Positions 22,794 through 51,761 of a stretch of DNA of 64,000 bases are shown here, piece by piece (position 1 is the stretch's first letter; each line of letters begins with the position of its first letter). Origin of the DNA: Cardinalis cardinalis. Taxonomy: Eukaryota > Chordata > Aves > Passeriformes > Cardinalidae. The stretch is from positions 16,061,877 through 16,125,876 of the forward strand of contig JACDOX010000003.1 of the NCBI GenBank assembly GCA_014549065.1, read 5' to 3'. The notes beneath the pieces were generated by a model that saw only the letters and a program-made list of their open reading frames with translations, was not told where the DNA came from and searched no databases. A program made the translations under genes and the position numbers.

Positions 22794-23174
22794 GTGAGGG
22801 GAGCGGGCGTGAGGGGCCGGGGGATGGCGATGGCGCTGCCCGCGCTTCGGGGGCTGGCGGGGTGAAGGCCAGGTGTAACTAAAGCTGTCGCTTCCTGAGA
22901 TCGCTCCCTGCCCGCGGGAGACACCCACCGAGCTTTGCGCTTTGGTGTCCTTGCACCTGGGGAAACAGGAGGTGATTCCTTCATTCCTGACAGGGACACC
23001 CCTGCTCCTCTGTCGCCTGTCGTATCCGCTCTCAATTCCTCGCTCTCCACAGCTCACCCTCTCCGGACCTGCCCTGCCCGGCGGCGCTCGAAGCGGACCC
23101 CTGTGCCCGGCCTGGCTGACGCTGCCCCCGCGCCCCCAGCACCGCTGGGCAGCCTCTGCTGAACAGGTGCGCCG

Positions 23175-23199
23175 CTCCCTCCCTCCCTCCCTCCCTCCC
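23175..23199 (+). repeat. (CCCT)n microsatellite
   Basis: About six CCCT units at the 3' side of the CpG island. Confidence 0.9.
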
Positions 23200-23384
23200 A
23201 GCCGCGGGGTGGGCCGGCCCGGAGCGCGGGGAACGCGGGCACGGAGCCGGCCCAGCGCTGGGACGGCTGCCCGCACCCTTTGCTCCCGAACCCTGCCGCG
23301 TGGATCGGCCGCGATCCCCGGGAATGGCAGGAAAGGAGGTAGAGGAGGGCCAGGAATGAGCCCTGGGNTGCTTCGGGTGGCCAG

Positions 23385-23815
23385 CTGGTCGAGAGGGGCG
23401 ATCAGCCGCCTCTGCTCAGCCCTAGTGAGGCACATCTGGAGTGCTGTGTCCAGGTACAAAAAACACCAGGAGCTGCTGGAGAGGGTCCAGCAGAGGGCAC
23501 AGAGATGTTGAGTGATCTGGAGCACTCTCTTTCAAGGAGAGACTGCGGGAGCTGGACCAGTTTAGTCTGGGGTAGAGAAGACCGAGAGGGGATCTCATCA
23601 TTACGTATAAATAACTCAAAGGCAGGTGCCAAGAGGATGGTGCCAGACTCTTTCCAGTGGTGCCCAGCAACAGGATTGGAAGCAGTGGCCACAAAGTAAA
23701 ACACAACAAGTGCCACTCAACATGAGGAAGAACTTCTTTATGCTGAGGGTGGCAGAGCACTGGAACAGNTTGCCCGGGGAGGTTGTGGAGTCTCCCTCTT
23801 TGGGACTTGCACACT
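23385..23815 (+). mobile_element. CR1 LINE 3' fragment (about 430 bp)
   Basis: A well-preserved CR1 3' region: GAGTGCTGTGTCCAG, then GAGAGGGTCCAGCAGAGGGC, GAGAGGGGATCTCATCA, and GCAGAGCACTGGAACAG. The coding frame is broken. It sits in STAT1 intron 1, immediately after the CpG island. Confidence 0.95.
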
Positions 23816-24654
23816 CAAATGCTGTGTTAGCTNTAATCTGAAAAGCACACATCAAAAGCCTCCAAGCCCTCGCTTTACACATAAGAGTTTTAACTTCTTT
23901 GCTTCTCACAGCTAGAACACACCACTCAGCAGCTGAAGTTACTGGCATATAAGAACTAAAAGATTTGGTAGGAAGGGGCATAGAAGATAGTCCTTCACCC
24001 TGATGCTGCCCTGTTCTTTTGGATGAGTCTTATAAGCAGCCATTAAAAAACAGATGTGAGTGGATTTACATCTCACCACTCATANTCTCAGCTTGGGCTG
24101 CTCCTTGGATGTATTTTTACNTGCCATTTCCACTACGAGCTGATANCATGCACCTTAGAAGGCTAAGTGATCTGCTTCTAGGGACCCTATAGAGCTAAAG
24201 CCACTCTCACAAATATGTTAGGACTGAGAGAAGCCATTCTGCACAGTCTTAGTTCATTTAAGCACCCTATATCTGCTGCACAGGTTACTTGAATTTAGCN
24301 TGAAACTATGATCATGAGAACTAAAACACATTAAAAAAACATCTTTCCAGTCATTCTCCATTTAAAGTGACTTGAGATGTAGTCCATTTTCAGAGCAGGC
24401 AAGTGTGGACACAAACAGCNACTGAAAATGAGCACTTAGAAGGGTTTCTAATTTTTCACTCACGCTCTTGGTGCTGGGGAACACATCTGCACAAGCAAAA
24501 GGTGATACTCCATGTTCAGGATCTCAGTTATGCAGAGTACAGGTATCAAACACACAGGTCCTCATTCCATATCTGCTAAGCAAGAGAGCAGTAACACTAG
24601 CAGTACCCTAAAATGCCATGAAAATGGGTTCAGAGGAAAAGGAAAAAAGAAAGC

Positions 24655-25168
24655 ACCAGACAGCTACTCACTCACTTCCCCTCCTCCCTNTAAGGTGGGA
24701 TGGGGAGAGAATCAGAAAGGTAAAAGTGAGGAACATTATGGGCTGAGATAAAGACAGTTAACAGGTAAAGCAAAAGCCATGCACACAAGAAAGCAAAAGG
24801 CAGGAGTTCAGCCATCCCAGGAAAGCCAGGCTCCATCACACCTAACAGTGGCTTGGGGAGACAAACACCATCATGCAAAATGTCCCCTTTCCTCCTTCTC
24901 CTTCCCCCCAGCTCTTGATCCCACATGGTCTGGAATGTCCCTTGGGTCAGCTGCCCAGCTGTGTCCCCTCCCACCTCCTTGTGCANCCCCNGCCTCCTCA
25001 CTGGTGGGGTGAGGTGGGGTGAGGAGCAGAAAGGGCCTTGATGCTGTGTAAGCCCTGCTCAGCTGTCACAAAAACATCCCTGTCTTACCAGCACTGTTTC
25101 CTGCACAAATCCAAAACTAGCTACTGTGAAAAAGATAAACTTTATCCCAGCCAAAATCTGCACATCCT
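24655..25168 (-). mobile_element. ERVL-type solo LTR, copy 2 (minus orientation)
   Basis: Same family as the element at 12240-12828. Shared blocks in the same order include GGGATGGGGAGAGAATC, AAGACAGTT, CAGCTGTGTCC, GTGTAAGCCCTGCTCAG and GCACAAATCCAAAAC. The segment carrying the TATA-like motif in copy 1 is missing here, so this copy has probably lost LTR promoter function. It ends about 110 bp before the STAT1 start-codon exon. Confidence 0.8.
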
Positions 25169-25278
25169 CCAATTCTGTCAATGTTCATGAAAACTTCAAA
25201 TTAGTTATTTTTCACCAGTTCAGTNCAAAAACTACTTAAACANTTATGCTGATTTTTTTTTCCCACCNCTTCCTCAGA

Positions 25279-44351
<19,073 letters not shown>

Positions 44352-44522
44352 GCTTTGGCTGAGCTTCCCCTGCATCATTAGCATGGCCCATCTGCTTCAC
44401 TCCTGTGCTGCACTCAGTGCCTTGGGGACAACGCTTCACTTCCTTGGTTCCTCAGCCTCAAGGTCCAGCAGCAGTTTTAGCTGATGGCTACACCAATAGC
44501 AGCAGNCTGAGCAGCCTCCCTA

Positions 44523-44584
44523 CATGTATATCTTTGTTTGATTAGCAAGATACCATGCATATCTTTGTTTAATTAGCAAGATAC
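44523..44584 (+). repeat. Two-copy 31-bp tandem repeat in STAT1 3' UTR
   Basis: Both copies share ATATCTTTGTTT and ATTAGCAAGATAC. They differ at two positions by eye. Confidence 0.9.
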
Positions 44585-45790
44585 TGTGCCAGAGTGGAAG
44601 AAGAGGAAGGTGAGAATGTGAGTTCCTCAACGACAATGATGGCAGAAACATGCATTCATTGTTTGAAGGAATTAGTTAAATGTTTAAAACAGTTGACTGT
44701 ACATAGAAGGCTTCAAAGAAAAGCTGGTTGTTTCACAGAGGTTCTGTTCAGAAAGCTTACACNTTGAATTTTTGTCTGCAGCACAAAAGGGAAACACTCT
44801 ACACATACCATACCACAGCAAATCCATGTGCTGCTGGTTTCTTGTGCTTTCAGCTCTTCTGGGCATGGCCCATGGAGAGAGCAGAAGCCCAAAATGTTAC
44901 CTGCATTTCATTTTCACAATTTTCACAAGGCATAATCTTGTGTAGGATGTTTAGCACAATCTTTCTCAAAAAAAGCATTTCTTAGGACACCACCTTCAAG
45001 CTGCATTNGCACATGCTGAGCTTAGAAACCCAAGGTGTATAATCAAGACTAAAGCCTTGGCAGACTGTAGTCATCAGACAGAATCAGAACCTCCTCTTAG
45101 AGGACTGCAAAAGGGATTGAATTATGTTTTTCTTTACTGTGCCTGATCTGCCAAGGTGAGGATCTGGTCATCCCTATCTTCTGCAATAANACAGACCCCA
45201 TGTAGGTTATAACAAGTGGAATGGAACTCAGTTTTCTCATGCATCATGAACCAGGGCATTTATTTAACTGTTAATTTGAAGANCTAAAACACTTTACCGG
45301 TTTTGATAATGAAGTGGTTTTGTAATTAGGGGTGAGGCACAGGAAAGTGAAGAAGTTAAAGTTCAGAGCAATGGCTGCAGGATGTGCAGTCTGCAGTCCT
45401 TAAAGGATGAAGCTGTGCTACCACCAGAGGAGGAACAGGTTGGTTTCTCAGCACGTTAAAGGCAATTAGCAGCTCTCAGTTAAGAGGTAAGGCTGTTCAG
45501 GCAGCTGTGTCTCTCTGAGGGTACCTGTTAGTGCAGGCTGCTCATTAGCAGGGAGCTGAGCAGAGGGGCTGCAGAGCCCTCGTGCTGCACCCATCTGTCC
45601 NTGTGCAGGGACACTGTAGGGCCCTGCCTGAGCAGGGCTTGGGCAAGGTGACCTCCAGAGGCCCCTCCAGACCCATCAGCTGCTGTCTGGGAACAAAAGG
45701 ACTGCTTCAGTTTGGTGTGTTGTGCCCAAGACATCTGATGTGCCCCCTGAAAAAGCTTCCTAGAAAAATTAAAGGACCAGGACCATGTAA

Positions 45791-45846
45791 CACATGTATT
45801 TAAATGAAAGCATTGCCANCACATATTTAAAAGAAAGCATTGCAAA
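45791..45846 (+). repeat. Two-copy 29-bp imperfect tandem repeat in STAT1 3' UTR
   Basis: CACATGTATTTAAATGAAAG and CACATATTTAAAAGAAAG, each followed by CATTGC. One N falls between the copies. Confidence 0.75.
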
Positions 45847-46127
45847 CTGACTTCTTTTTGGTGCCCTGAGTTACTGAGATTAACAGTGCTACAGGAAATG
45901 ACTTAATGCTTTTATCTTACTGTAACTAGCTGGATGCNTATCTGTTGCTAATACAAAAATCAAGTTGTTTTTTGAGCTATGTTTTGTATTCATGTTCCAC
46001 AAGTCATTTTATTCTTCAGTTTTGTGGGACTTAAAGCAATGGCCTTATTCACAGCTTGGTCTTTCCATAGGCAATAGTTCTAGAAGCAGTGACTTCTCCT
46101 CAATGGAATATTGTTTTATATATTTTA

Positions 46128-46133
46128 AATAAA
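46128..46133 (+). terminator. Candidate STAT1 polyadenylation signal
   Basis: AATAAA in a T/A-rich context, with downstream GGTCCTGTCTCTCATGTTTT acting as a GU-rich element. It lies about 1.8 kb after the stop. Confidence 0.6.
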
Positions 46134-46159
46134 AGGAACTTTCAGTTGCCACTTTGGTC

Positions 46160-46900
46160 CTGTCTCTCATGTTTTGGCTACTTCTATGATAAAGTGGATG
46201 TGCCAGTCTGTATTTTACTACTCCGTATCTCATTCTAAACTTGTTTGTGCAACTAAAGTTACAGCTCTGAAGCCTGAGGCAGTATCCATGCTTTTAATTC
46301 TCTGCATTGTGGCAGGTCTGTCTGCACTGGAGTTCTTAGGAGGTGGCTGTTACCTTTTTTTATTACTGCTTGTATCACTTCATTAATTTGTTTCCATCCC
46401 CACACAACCTTCAATAAACTGAACTNGAATTTCTAATTTGAGTCCTCAGTAGGATAACTGATCTATGGCTCATCTTTGTGGGCTACCAAGCTAGACCCTG
46501 CTGCATTTCTCTGGGGCTAGTAACTGACAAAATCCCTGATCTCACACTTGTCAGGTTTTATATGAACTGTACAGCCAAAAGAAGAATAATAAAGGAAACT
46601 GTTGGTGTGATGAAGGATAGCAGAGTAAGTCAAGAGAAAGCTCGACCTGTCTAGAGTACCTGGCCAGAATTCCAGTATTAACNAAAAGTAACCACCAGTG
46701 AAAGGACACAGCTCTGGAAGTGTAGGTTTCAAAATAAACACTAAAAAAATCAGGAAATTGCTAAATTACAGAAATTCATTCTGATTTCCTGTATGCTTTG
46801 CACAATGGAAATGACCAGAGTACGTTTTCCAGGACAGCCTTCCCACAACTGAAGACTTATTTCAATGGCAATCCCACAGATAACCAATAAAAACCACCAG
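46160..46900. other. STAT1-GLS convergent spacer
   Basis: About 0.75 kb between the two probable 3' ends. It contains one further plus-strand AATAAA (46413-46418) and no recognised element. Confidence 0.55.
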
Positions 46901-46925
46901 CACCACCATCATCTTGGTATTTCCA

Positions 46926-46931
46926 TTTATT
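46926..46931 (-). terminator. Candidate GLS polyadenylation signal
   Basis: TTTATT on the plus strand, AATAAA on the GLS strand, about 3.05 kb after the GLS stop. Another lies at 46960-46965. Confidence 0.5.
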
Positions 46932-48219
46932 ATGCTGTAAAAAGCAACACTATCTGGATTTTATTTCTTAAAATAAATAACTTTCATTTTCAGAACCAGT
47001 ACAGCTCAAGTTTAGATTCATTCATGGGAAACTGCTAGAAATACATTCATCACTGTCTAGTCCCCACAATACAGAATCTAAAAGTCAAGATCAGCCCAGT
47101 CAGTTACAATGACCAGAAGTACACTGCCAGTAAGTATAGTCACGGATAGTCCAGCTCTGAAGCAAAAAGAAATCTGGTACAATACAGTTTGTTCACAAAG
47201 GCTAATTAATGCTAAGACTACCACAATATTTCTGAGTACAAAGCATTAAGTTAGCTGAACGATTTTAGGTTGTGATACAGAAGAAACATACATGACATAA
47301 AAACAAAGGAGTGGGGGAAATCTTCTTTGGAGCATAAGGAAGTCAGCGTTGGATAAGATAACCAAAAGCTATTTACTGGAAAATCTACATGTCAGTGTCA
47401 TGAATGATAAACAGCCAAACCAATGCAGTACTGCATATATTTATATTTATGAATAACGCCATGTCTAAGTAGCTGCATCGCTGAATTGGACATTACAAAA
47501 TAATCCATCTTCTCACAATGAGAAAATACTAAAACTAACCAGCAAAAATGCACTGAAGCTAGGACTGGCTAAAAGCACTCAGTATGAAAGCATTAAGTTT
47601 AGGGACAGCCATGATGTTCAATGTTAGCTCAGTTACAATCCTTTTGGTTTTGGTTTGTTTATATCATGTGTACTATATAACACACCTATGTTTAAAAATG
47701 CCAGTTTGAACACAATGTCAGTTAAATAAAGCTACATCAGGTATTTTTCTGAGAAGCTACAGAATGTGTTGTAATAGGGGCAAAATAGGGAAGATTAGCA
47801 CTGAAATCTGTAATTTTGAACCAGGAAATCTGAAAACATCTGAAAATATTCCTTTACACTGAAGCTCACAATTTTGTTGCCTTGTGCTACCCAGTGACTG
47901 ATGTGGCTCAACAAAGAGCCAGAGGCCGTTTCATTTCATTCTTGTTTACAACAGGGTGGCCTGACACAGGATGTGAAGAGAATGGGTTAAGAGCCTTCAG
48001 AAAAATAGCTGATCTTCAGAAGAACAAAGAAAAAAAAAAAAGAAAAAACCAAAACAAAAACCAAACCCAGCTTAAGTTTTAAGAATTTGGAGGATTCTTA
48101 AGAAAAAGTGTTTGATAACCATGCCAGCCAGCTTCGAGATGCTGTTGGAGGGCTTTAGACTTTCAGACTCGTTCATGATGAAGACAGTCACTGTTTGTGA
48201 TGAGTACCAAGCACTTTTC

Positions 48220-48430
48220 CACGTGGCTTGTCCTCCCTGCAGGGAGGCAGTATGGCATTTTGACAAGAGACTGTACAGGAACTTGAAAGGAATTATTCTC
48301 AACTATACTGACCTGCTGGGTTGCTCTGGAGAAGTTACTTCTCTCCAAGCCTTAGTGTCCTCATTGCTAAAGGAGGGTAATGTGGTTCAGATCATCTTTA
48401 TAAAGTGCTTGGGCATTCTAGGAAGAATTC
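48220..48430 (+). mobile_element. Ancient MIR-like SINE
   Basis: The segment around 48335-48420 follows the MIR core and tail order: AAGTTACTTCTCTCCAAGCC, then TTAGTGTCCTCATTGCTAAA, a purine-rich GGGTAAT, and TATAAAGTGCTTGG. The 5' tRNA-like part is too decayed to define. It lies antisense within the GLS 3' UTR. It could also be another amniote CORE-type SINE. Confidence 0.55.
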
Positions 48431-49985
48431 GGGCATGATTTCAGGAGATTTTGGTGCCAAAACACAGAAAATTTGACCTCTGAGATCTACTAATGACTTG
48501 TACACTACGTGCTAGGATAAAAACCACCATATACACAATTCTCAAGCACAATCTCCTTTTCCATGTGCTAAATGATTCCTGCCTAAAACTCTTGTGCTAA
48601 AATCCTTGCCTACGTCCAACAACTGTAGTGTGTTGTAAAGTGACTGCCCACTTCTGAGGTTTTGTGCCACACTACTGGCAGAAGCAATTGTACATGGGAC
48701 AGGGAGCTGTGGCAATACTGGTCTTGTGGGAACTACAAATACCTGCATCTACATTTTCCACAACAGGGCACGTGCCATGCTGGCTTCAGTGGCAAGACAA
48801 TGAATGCCACCATTCACCACAAAAGGCATTTACTCACTTGTGTTCCTGGTGCTGAACTCCTGTCCTACACCAGGGGAATCCCAGTGATGCAATATCCTGC
48901 TCCCTGGTTTGATGGCAGTGCAAGAAGAGAACATACCCAAAACCTGGCTTATCTCCTGCTCTGCTCCTGTTCTGATTGGCTCTATGCTCCTTAAAGCTGT
49001 TTCACTCCATCTGTGCTCCTTGCCACAAGCCTAAACGAGTTCAGATTGTATTTGGTTTGGTTCTTTGCCTTTCAAGCACTTCCATGCCCTGGCTGGCTCC
49101 TGGTGCAGCCACCAGGAGGAGCAGCCCCTGCCAGCCCCCCCAGGGGTAGTGCAAATACACCTGCAAGGAACACCTGCACGGAGTGGAAGCACCTGCATTC
49201 CCCAGCCACAGGGAAGTACTTTAGCAGCTGAACGTGGAGAGAGAGGAGGGAGGCAAGACAAAGGGAACTGAGAGAAACACTCCCAAGACAAAAATCCCAC
49301 TACACACCGCAGCTACACNTCACACTCCCCTACACCATTTGGTCAAACAAACCTTAAAACACGTTCCCTGACAAGACTATCTCTAAGAACAAGCCTAGAC
49401 CATTGACAAGTGTCACCTATATACTCTGTGATATTTATATTATGTAAACAAGGTTGTGTGGAATTCTTTTTTCTGTTTTTTTCCCAAAGGTAAGTGCAGA
49501 TCCTTACTTAACACACCCAGCCTACATCTACATCAGCATCCTCAGCTTTCAAAAAACCTCACTGACGCTCNTACCTGACAGTACTCTGGCTCATCCTGGC
49601 CATACTGGAAACAGAGGGCTAAAGAAACAAAAATTCAGCAGAAAAGTTCCTGACCACAGACTAGAGTTCACATAGAACACAAGAATAAATTAAGTAGTGC
49701 ACAGTAAAGCCAACAACAGCTAAATATTTTTATACATCAATTATATGCAGCATGAGGTAATATTGCTCACATTATGGAGGGAGATTCTTAGTTGGTTTTG
49801 TTTCTTTTGAAGAGATTGGATTTGTCCTGTGCGTATAGAAACTCCTGTAACGTAACACTGAAGTAACAGAGACTTCTGTAAAATATATACCACTATCAGA
49901 TAGAAACACACACGCTCTTCATTACTTATGCATACCACAATTAAATAGGTAAGTGATTTGATTCTTAGGATCTAGCTGAAGATGA

Positions 49986-50142
49986 TTATAGCAAGCCATC
50001 CAGNTTTTTATGAACCGTTCGGTTCTCTTTCCCGTCGTTGTTATCCTCTGATGGCGTGTATTGGGTCTGATATTCTTGAAGAATTTTAAAAACATCATGG
50101 TGTCCAAAATGTAAAGCTTCATCCATAGGAGTGTTGTTCCAC
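49986..50142 (-). CDS. GLS: GLS KGA last coding exon
   Basis: 157 coding bases: WNNTPMDEALHFGHHDVFKI through to LDGLL and TAA (plus 49986-49988). The acceptor is TTTTTGTAG on the minus strand. One N lies in a Lys/Asn codon. Confidence 0.96.
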
Positions 50143-51761
50143 CTACAAAAAGCAGCACAGAATTTTTAAGATGGTCACATTAAGCAGAGCCAAAAAGCAC
50201 CACAAATCCAGCTCTTTACATACTGCACTAATGGCTCAGCACACAGACCNCATTCAGTTCAGTAACTGTGGAACTTCATTAAGCTGAGCATAACCTTTGA
50301 AATAATGGNTTTAGTGGTTCAGTTTTCATTCCTGCTCAGTCTGCAGAACCTACAGAGAACCAGCAGGATCCCATTCCCCCGCTCCAGTGNNCTGGCTCAA
50401 CACATTCCACTCTTATTTCTCCTCACAGGGACTAGGGAAGTGTTACTGGAGCATCTTCCCTCCAAACCAGCAACAAAACCACTCACCTGTCTTTGGGGAA
50501 AGGATTCACTTTGCACGCTTCCAGCAGAAACTTAACAACATCCACGTGTCCTACAGGAAAAGCAGCTTTGTGAGTGCCTGTACTTCTATATATCCATTTA
50601 TGTACAGACAANAGCAGCTATGCACAGAGACAGCAAGGACGTGCTAAAGCACAGAGACAGACAGACAGACAGCAAATGCTGTGTGAGGAGACAGTACCTT
50701 CTGCAGCTGCCACATGCAGGGCTGTCCGTGAGTCGTAGTCTCTTTGTTCCATATCCATTCCTGACAGAGCAAACCTTAAAAACAAAATAAAATACAATAA
50801 AAGAGATTGCAGAGGCAAGTCTTAGGTCACTTAAAGCACATTACAAAACACCACCCTGCCACAAGAGGAGCAAGGAGCACCAGGAGCACATTGTATCTTT
50901 GCTGATAATGAAAGGGGCTTTGGCTTTAAAAAACAGCTTAATGCTTTAACTTCCTTTCTGTTCTTTAGTTGTCATAAATAAAAATAAAACATCTTTGCAG
51001 AAAACGTAACCGTCAACAGGCCTGATTTAAAATCATCCATGGCCAAGCTAAGCCACATAAGGCAAAGTAAATTTATACCAGGTGAGAAAATCCCAGGAAG
51101 TCTCCCAAGTCTGAAAACCCTGAGCAGCATTAAGGGATTGGGAGGGTTCTTGCTTCACACTATGATTCCCTGAGACAGCAGAGTCAAACAACACACCANA
51201 GATTTTTCCATCCACTAATTATATTTAGATATATTCTAGCCAAATTAATGCTTATTTAGTCTACAACCATTATTACCTTAAATTTTGCCAGATTCTCTTC
51301 CAGATTTCAAAAGCAAAGCTAAATGACCAGACCTGTTCAATGTACATTTTCCAACCTGAATTTTTGTGGCACTTACAGAAGTGATTATTAAAGCAGGTGA
51401 GAGTATAGACAGGATTTTCTGCCATTGCTNTAAAAGAATGGTTAAAGAAATTGTTTTACTGTGATCCAAAGAAGTGGAACACTGGGATTCAGGATAGTGT
51501 GAGAGTGCCTTTTGATAGCTAGATTTGGGTCTTTTGGTTGGGTTTTGGGTGAACATATTCAATCTCTAGCTCATGCAGCTCAATGTCCCCAGCCCAGACA
51601 CAATGCATGTGCATGTTCCTAAATAAACAACAGCAGGAACCAAACAAGCAGCATTCCTATTCCCAAATTCCTATCCCCAAACCCCCACTGGGTTTTTACC
51701 TCCGGAGNGCAGACACGTCCCCTGTGTAGGCAGCAAACAGCAGATTTATCACAGACTTCAC
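49986..51761 (-). CDS. GLS: GLS, C-terminal four exons of the KGA isoform
   Basis: Kidney-type glutaminase hydrolyses glutamine to glutamate and ammonia in the mitochondrial matrix (family knowledge). Four minus-strand exons join in frame to 119 residues plus TAA, matching the human KGA C-terminus. They start VKSVINLLFAAYTGDVSALR, continue through ankyrin-repeat segments (YDSRTALHVAAAEGHVDVVK and WNNTPMDEALHFGHHDVFK), and end in a charged tail (DGKENRTVHKN, LDGLL). The catalytic serine-hydrolase-like domain and transit peptide are in exons beyond base 64000. The exon unique to the GAC isoform was not found. STAT1 is convergent downstream. Confidence 0.96.
50487..50550 (-). CDS. GLS: GLS exon, ankyrin repeat
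   Basis: A 64-bp exon (HVDVVKFLLEACKVNPFPKD). Minus-strand acceptor CCTGTAG and donor GTGAGT. Confidence 0.96.
50651..50672. repeat. (CAGA)n microsatellite
   Basis: A short run of CAGA-type units next to a GLS splice donor. Confidence 0.8.
50698..50774 (-). CDS. GLS: GLS exon, ankyrin repeat
   Basis: A 77-bp exon (FALSGMDMEQRDYDSRTALH). Minus-strand acceptor TTTTAAG and donor GTACTG. A short CAGA microsatellite lies just past the donor. Confidence 0.95.
51700..51761 (-). CDS. GLS: GLS exon starting VKSVINLL
   Basis: A 62-bp exon (VKSVINLLFAAYTGDVSALR), the first KGA-specific segment. Minus-strand acceptor TTTGTAG and donor GTAAAA. One N lies in an Ala codon. Confidence 0.95.

Larger units (their letters stand above)
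22520..23330. promoter_or_regulatory. STAT1: STAT1 CpG island / promoter
   Basis: An abrupt rise in G+C and CpG against AT-rich surroundings, with GC-box-like CCGCCC and GGGCGG motifs and no TATA box. It lies 2.5 kb upstream of the STAT1 start-codon exon, in the expected position for promoter and non-coding exon 1. It contains an ISRE-type site, a GAS site and an E-box, listed separately. A CCCT repeat occupies 23175-23199. Confidence 0.85.
44352..46150 (+). other. STAT1: STAT1 3' UTR (probable extent)
   Basis: About 1.8 kb of AT-rich non-coding sequence up to an AATAAA at 46128-46133 followed by GT-rich sequence. It contains two short tandem duplications, listed separately. A second AATAAA at 46413-46418 may give a longer form. 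Confidence 0.6.
46905..49985 (-). other. GLS: GLS (KGA) 3' UTR
   Basis: About 3.1 kb of non-coding sequence downstream of the GLS stop, up to AATAAA signals on the minus strand. A MIR-like SINE lies inside in antisense orientation. The many short ORFs here show no homology I can name. Confidence 0.6.

Noticed and set aside
22620..23525. 301-residue minus-strand open frame
   Set aside because: It is a product of high G+C in the CpG island running into a CR1 element. It is Arg/Gly/Pro-rich with no domain.
48112..48438. 108-residue plus-strand open frame
   Set aside because: It is opposite the GLS 3' UTR and largely made of the MIR-like element. No protein family is evident.
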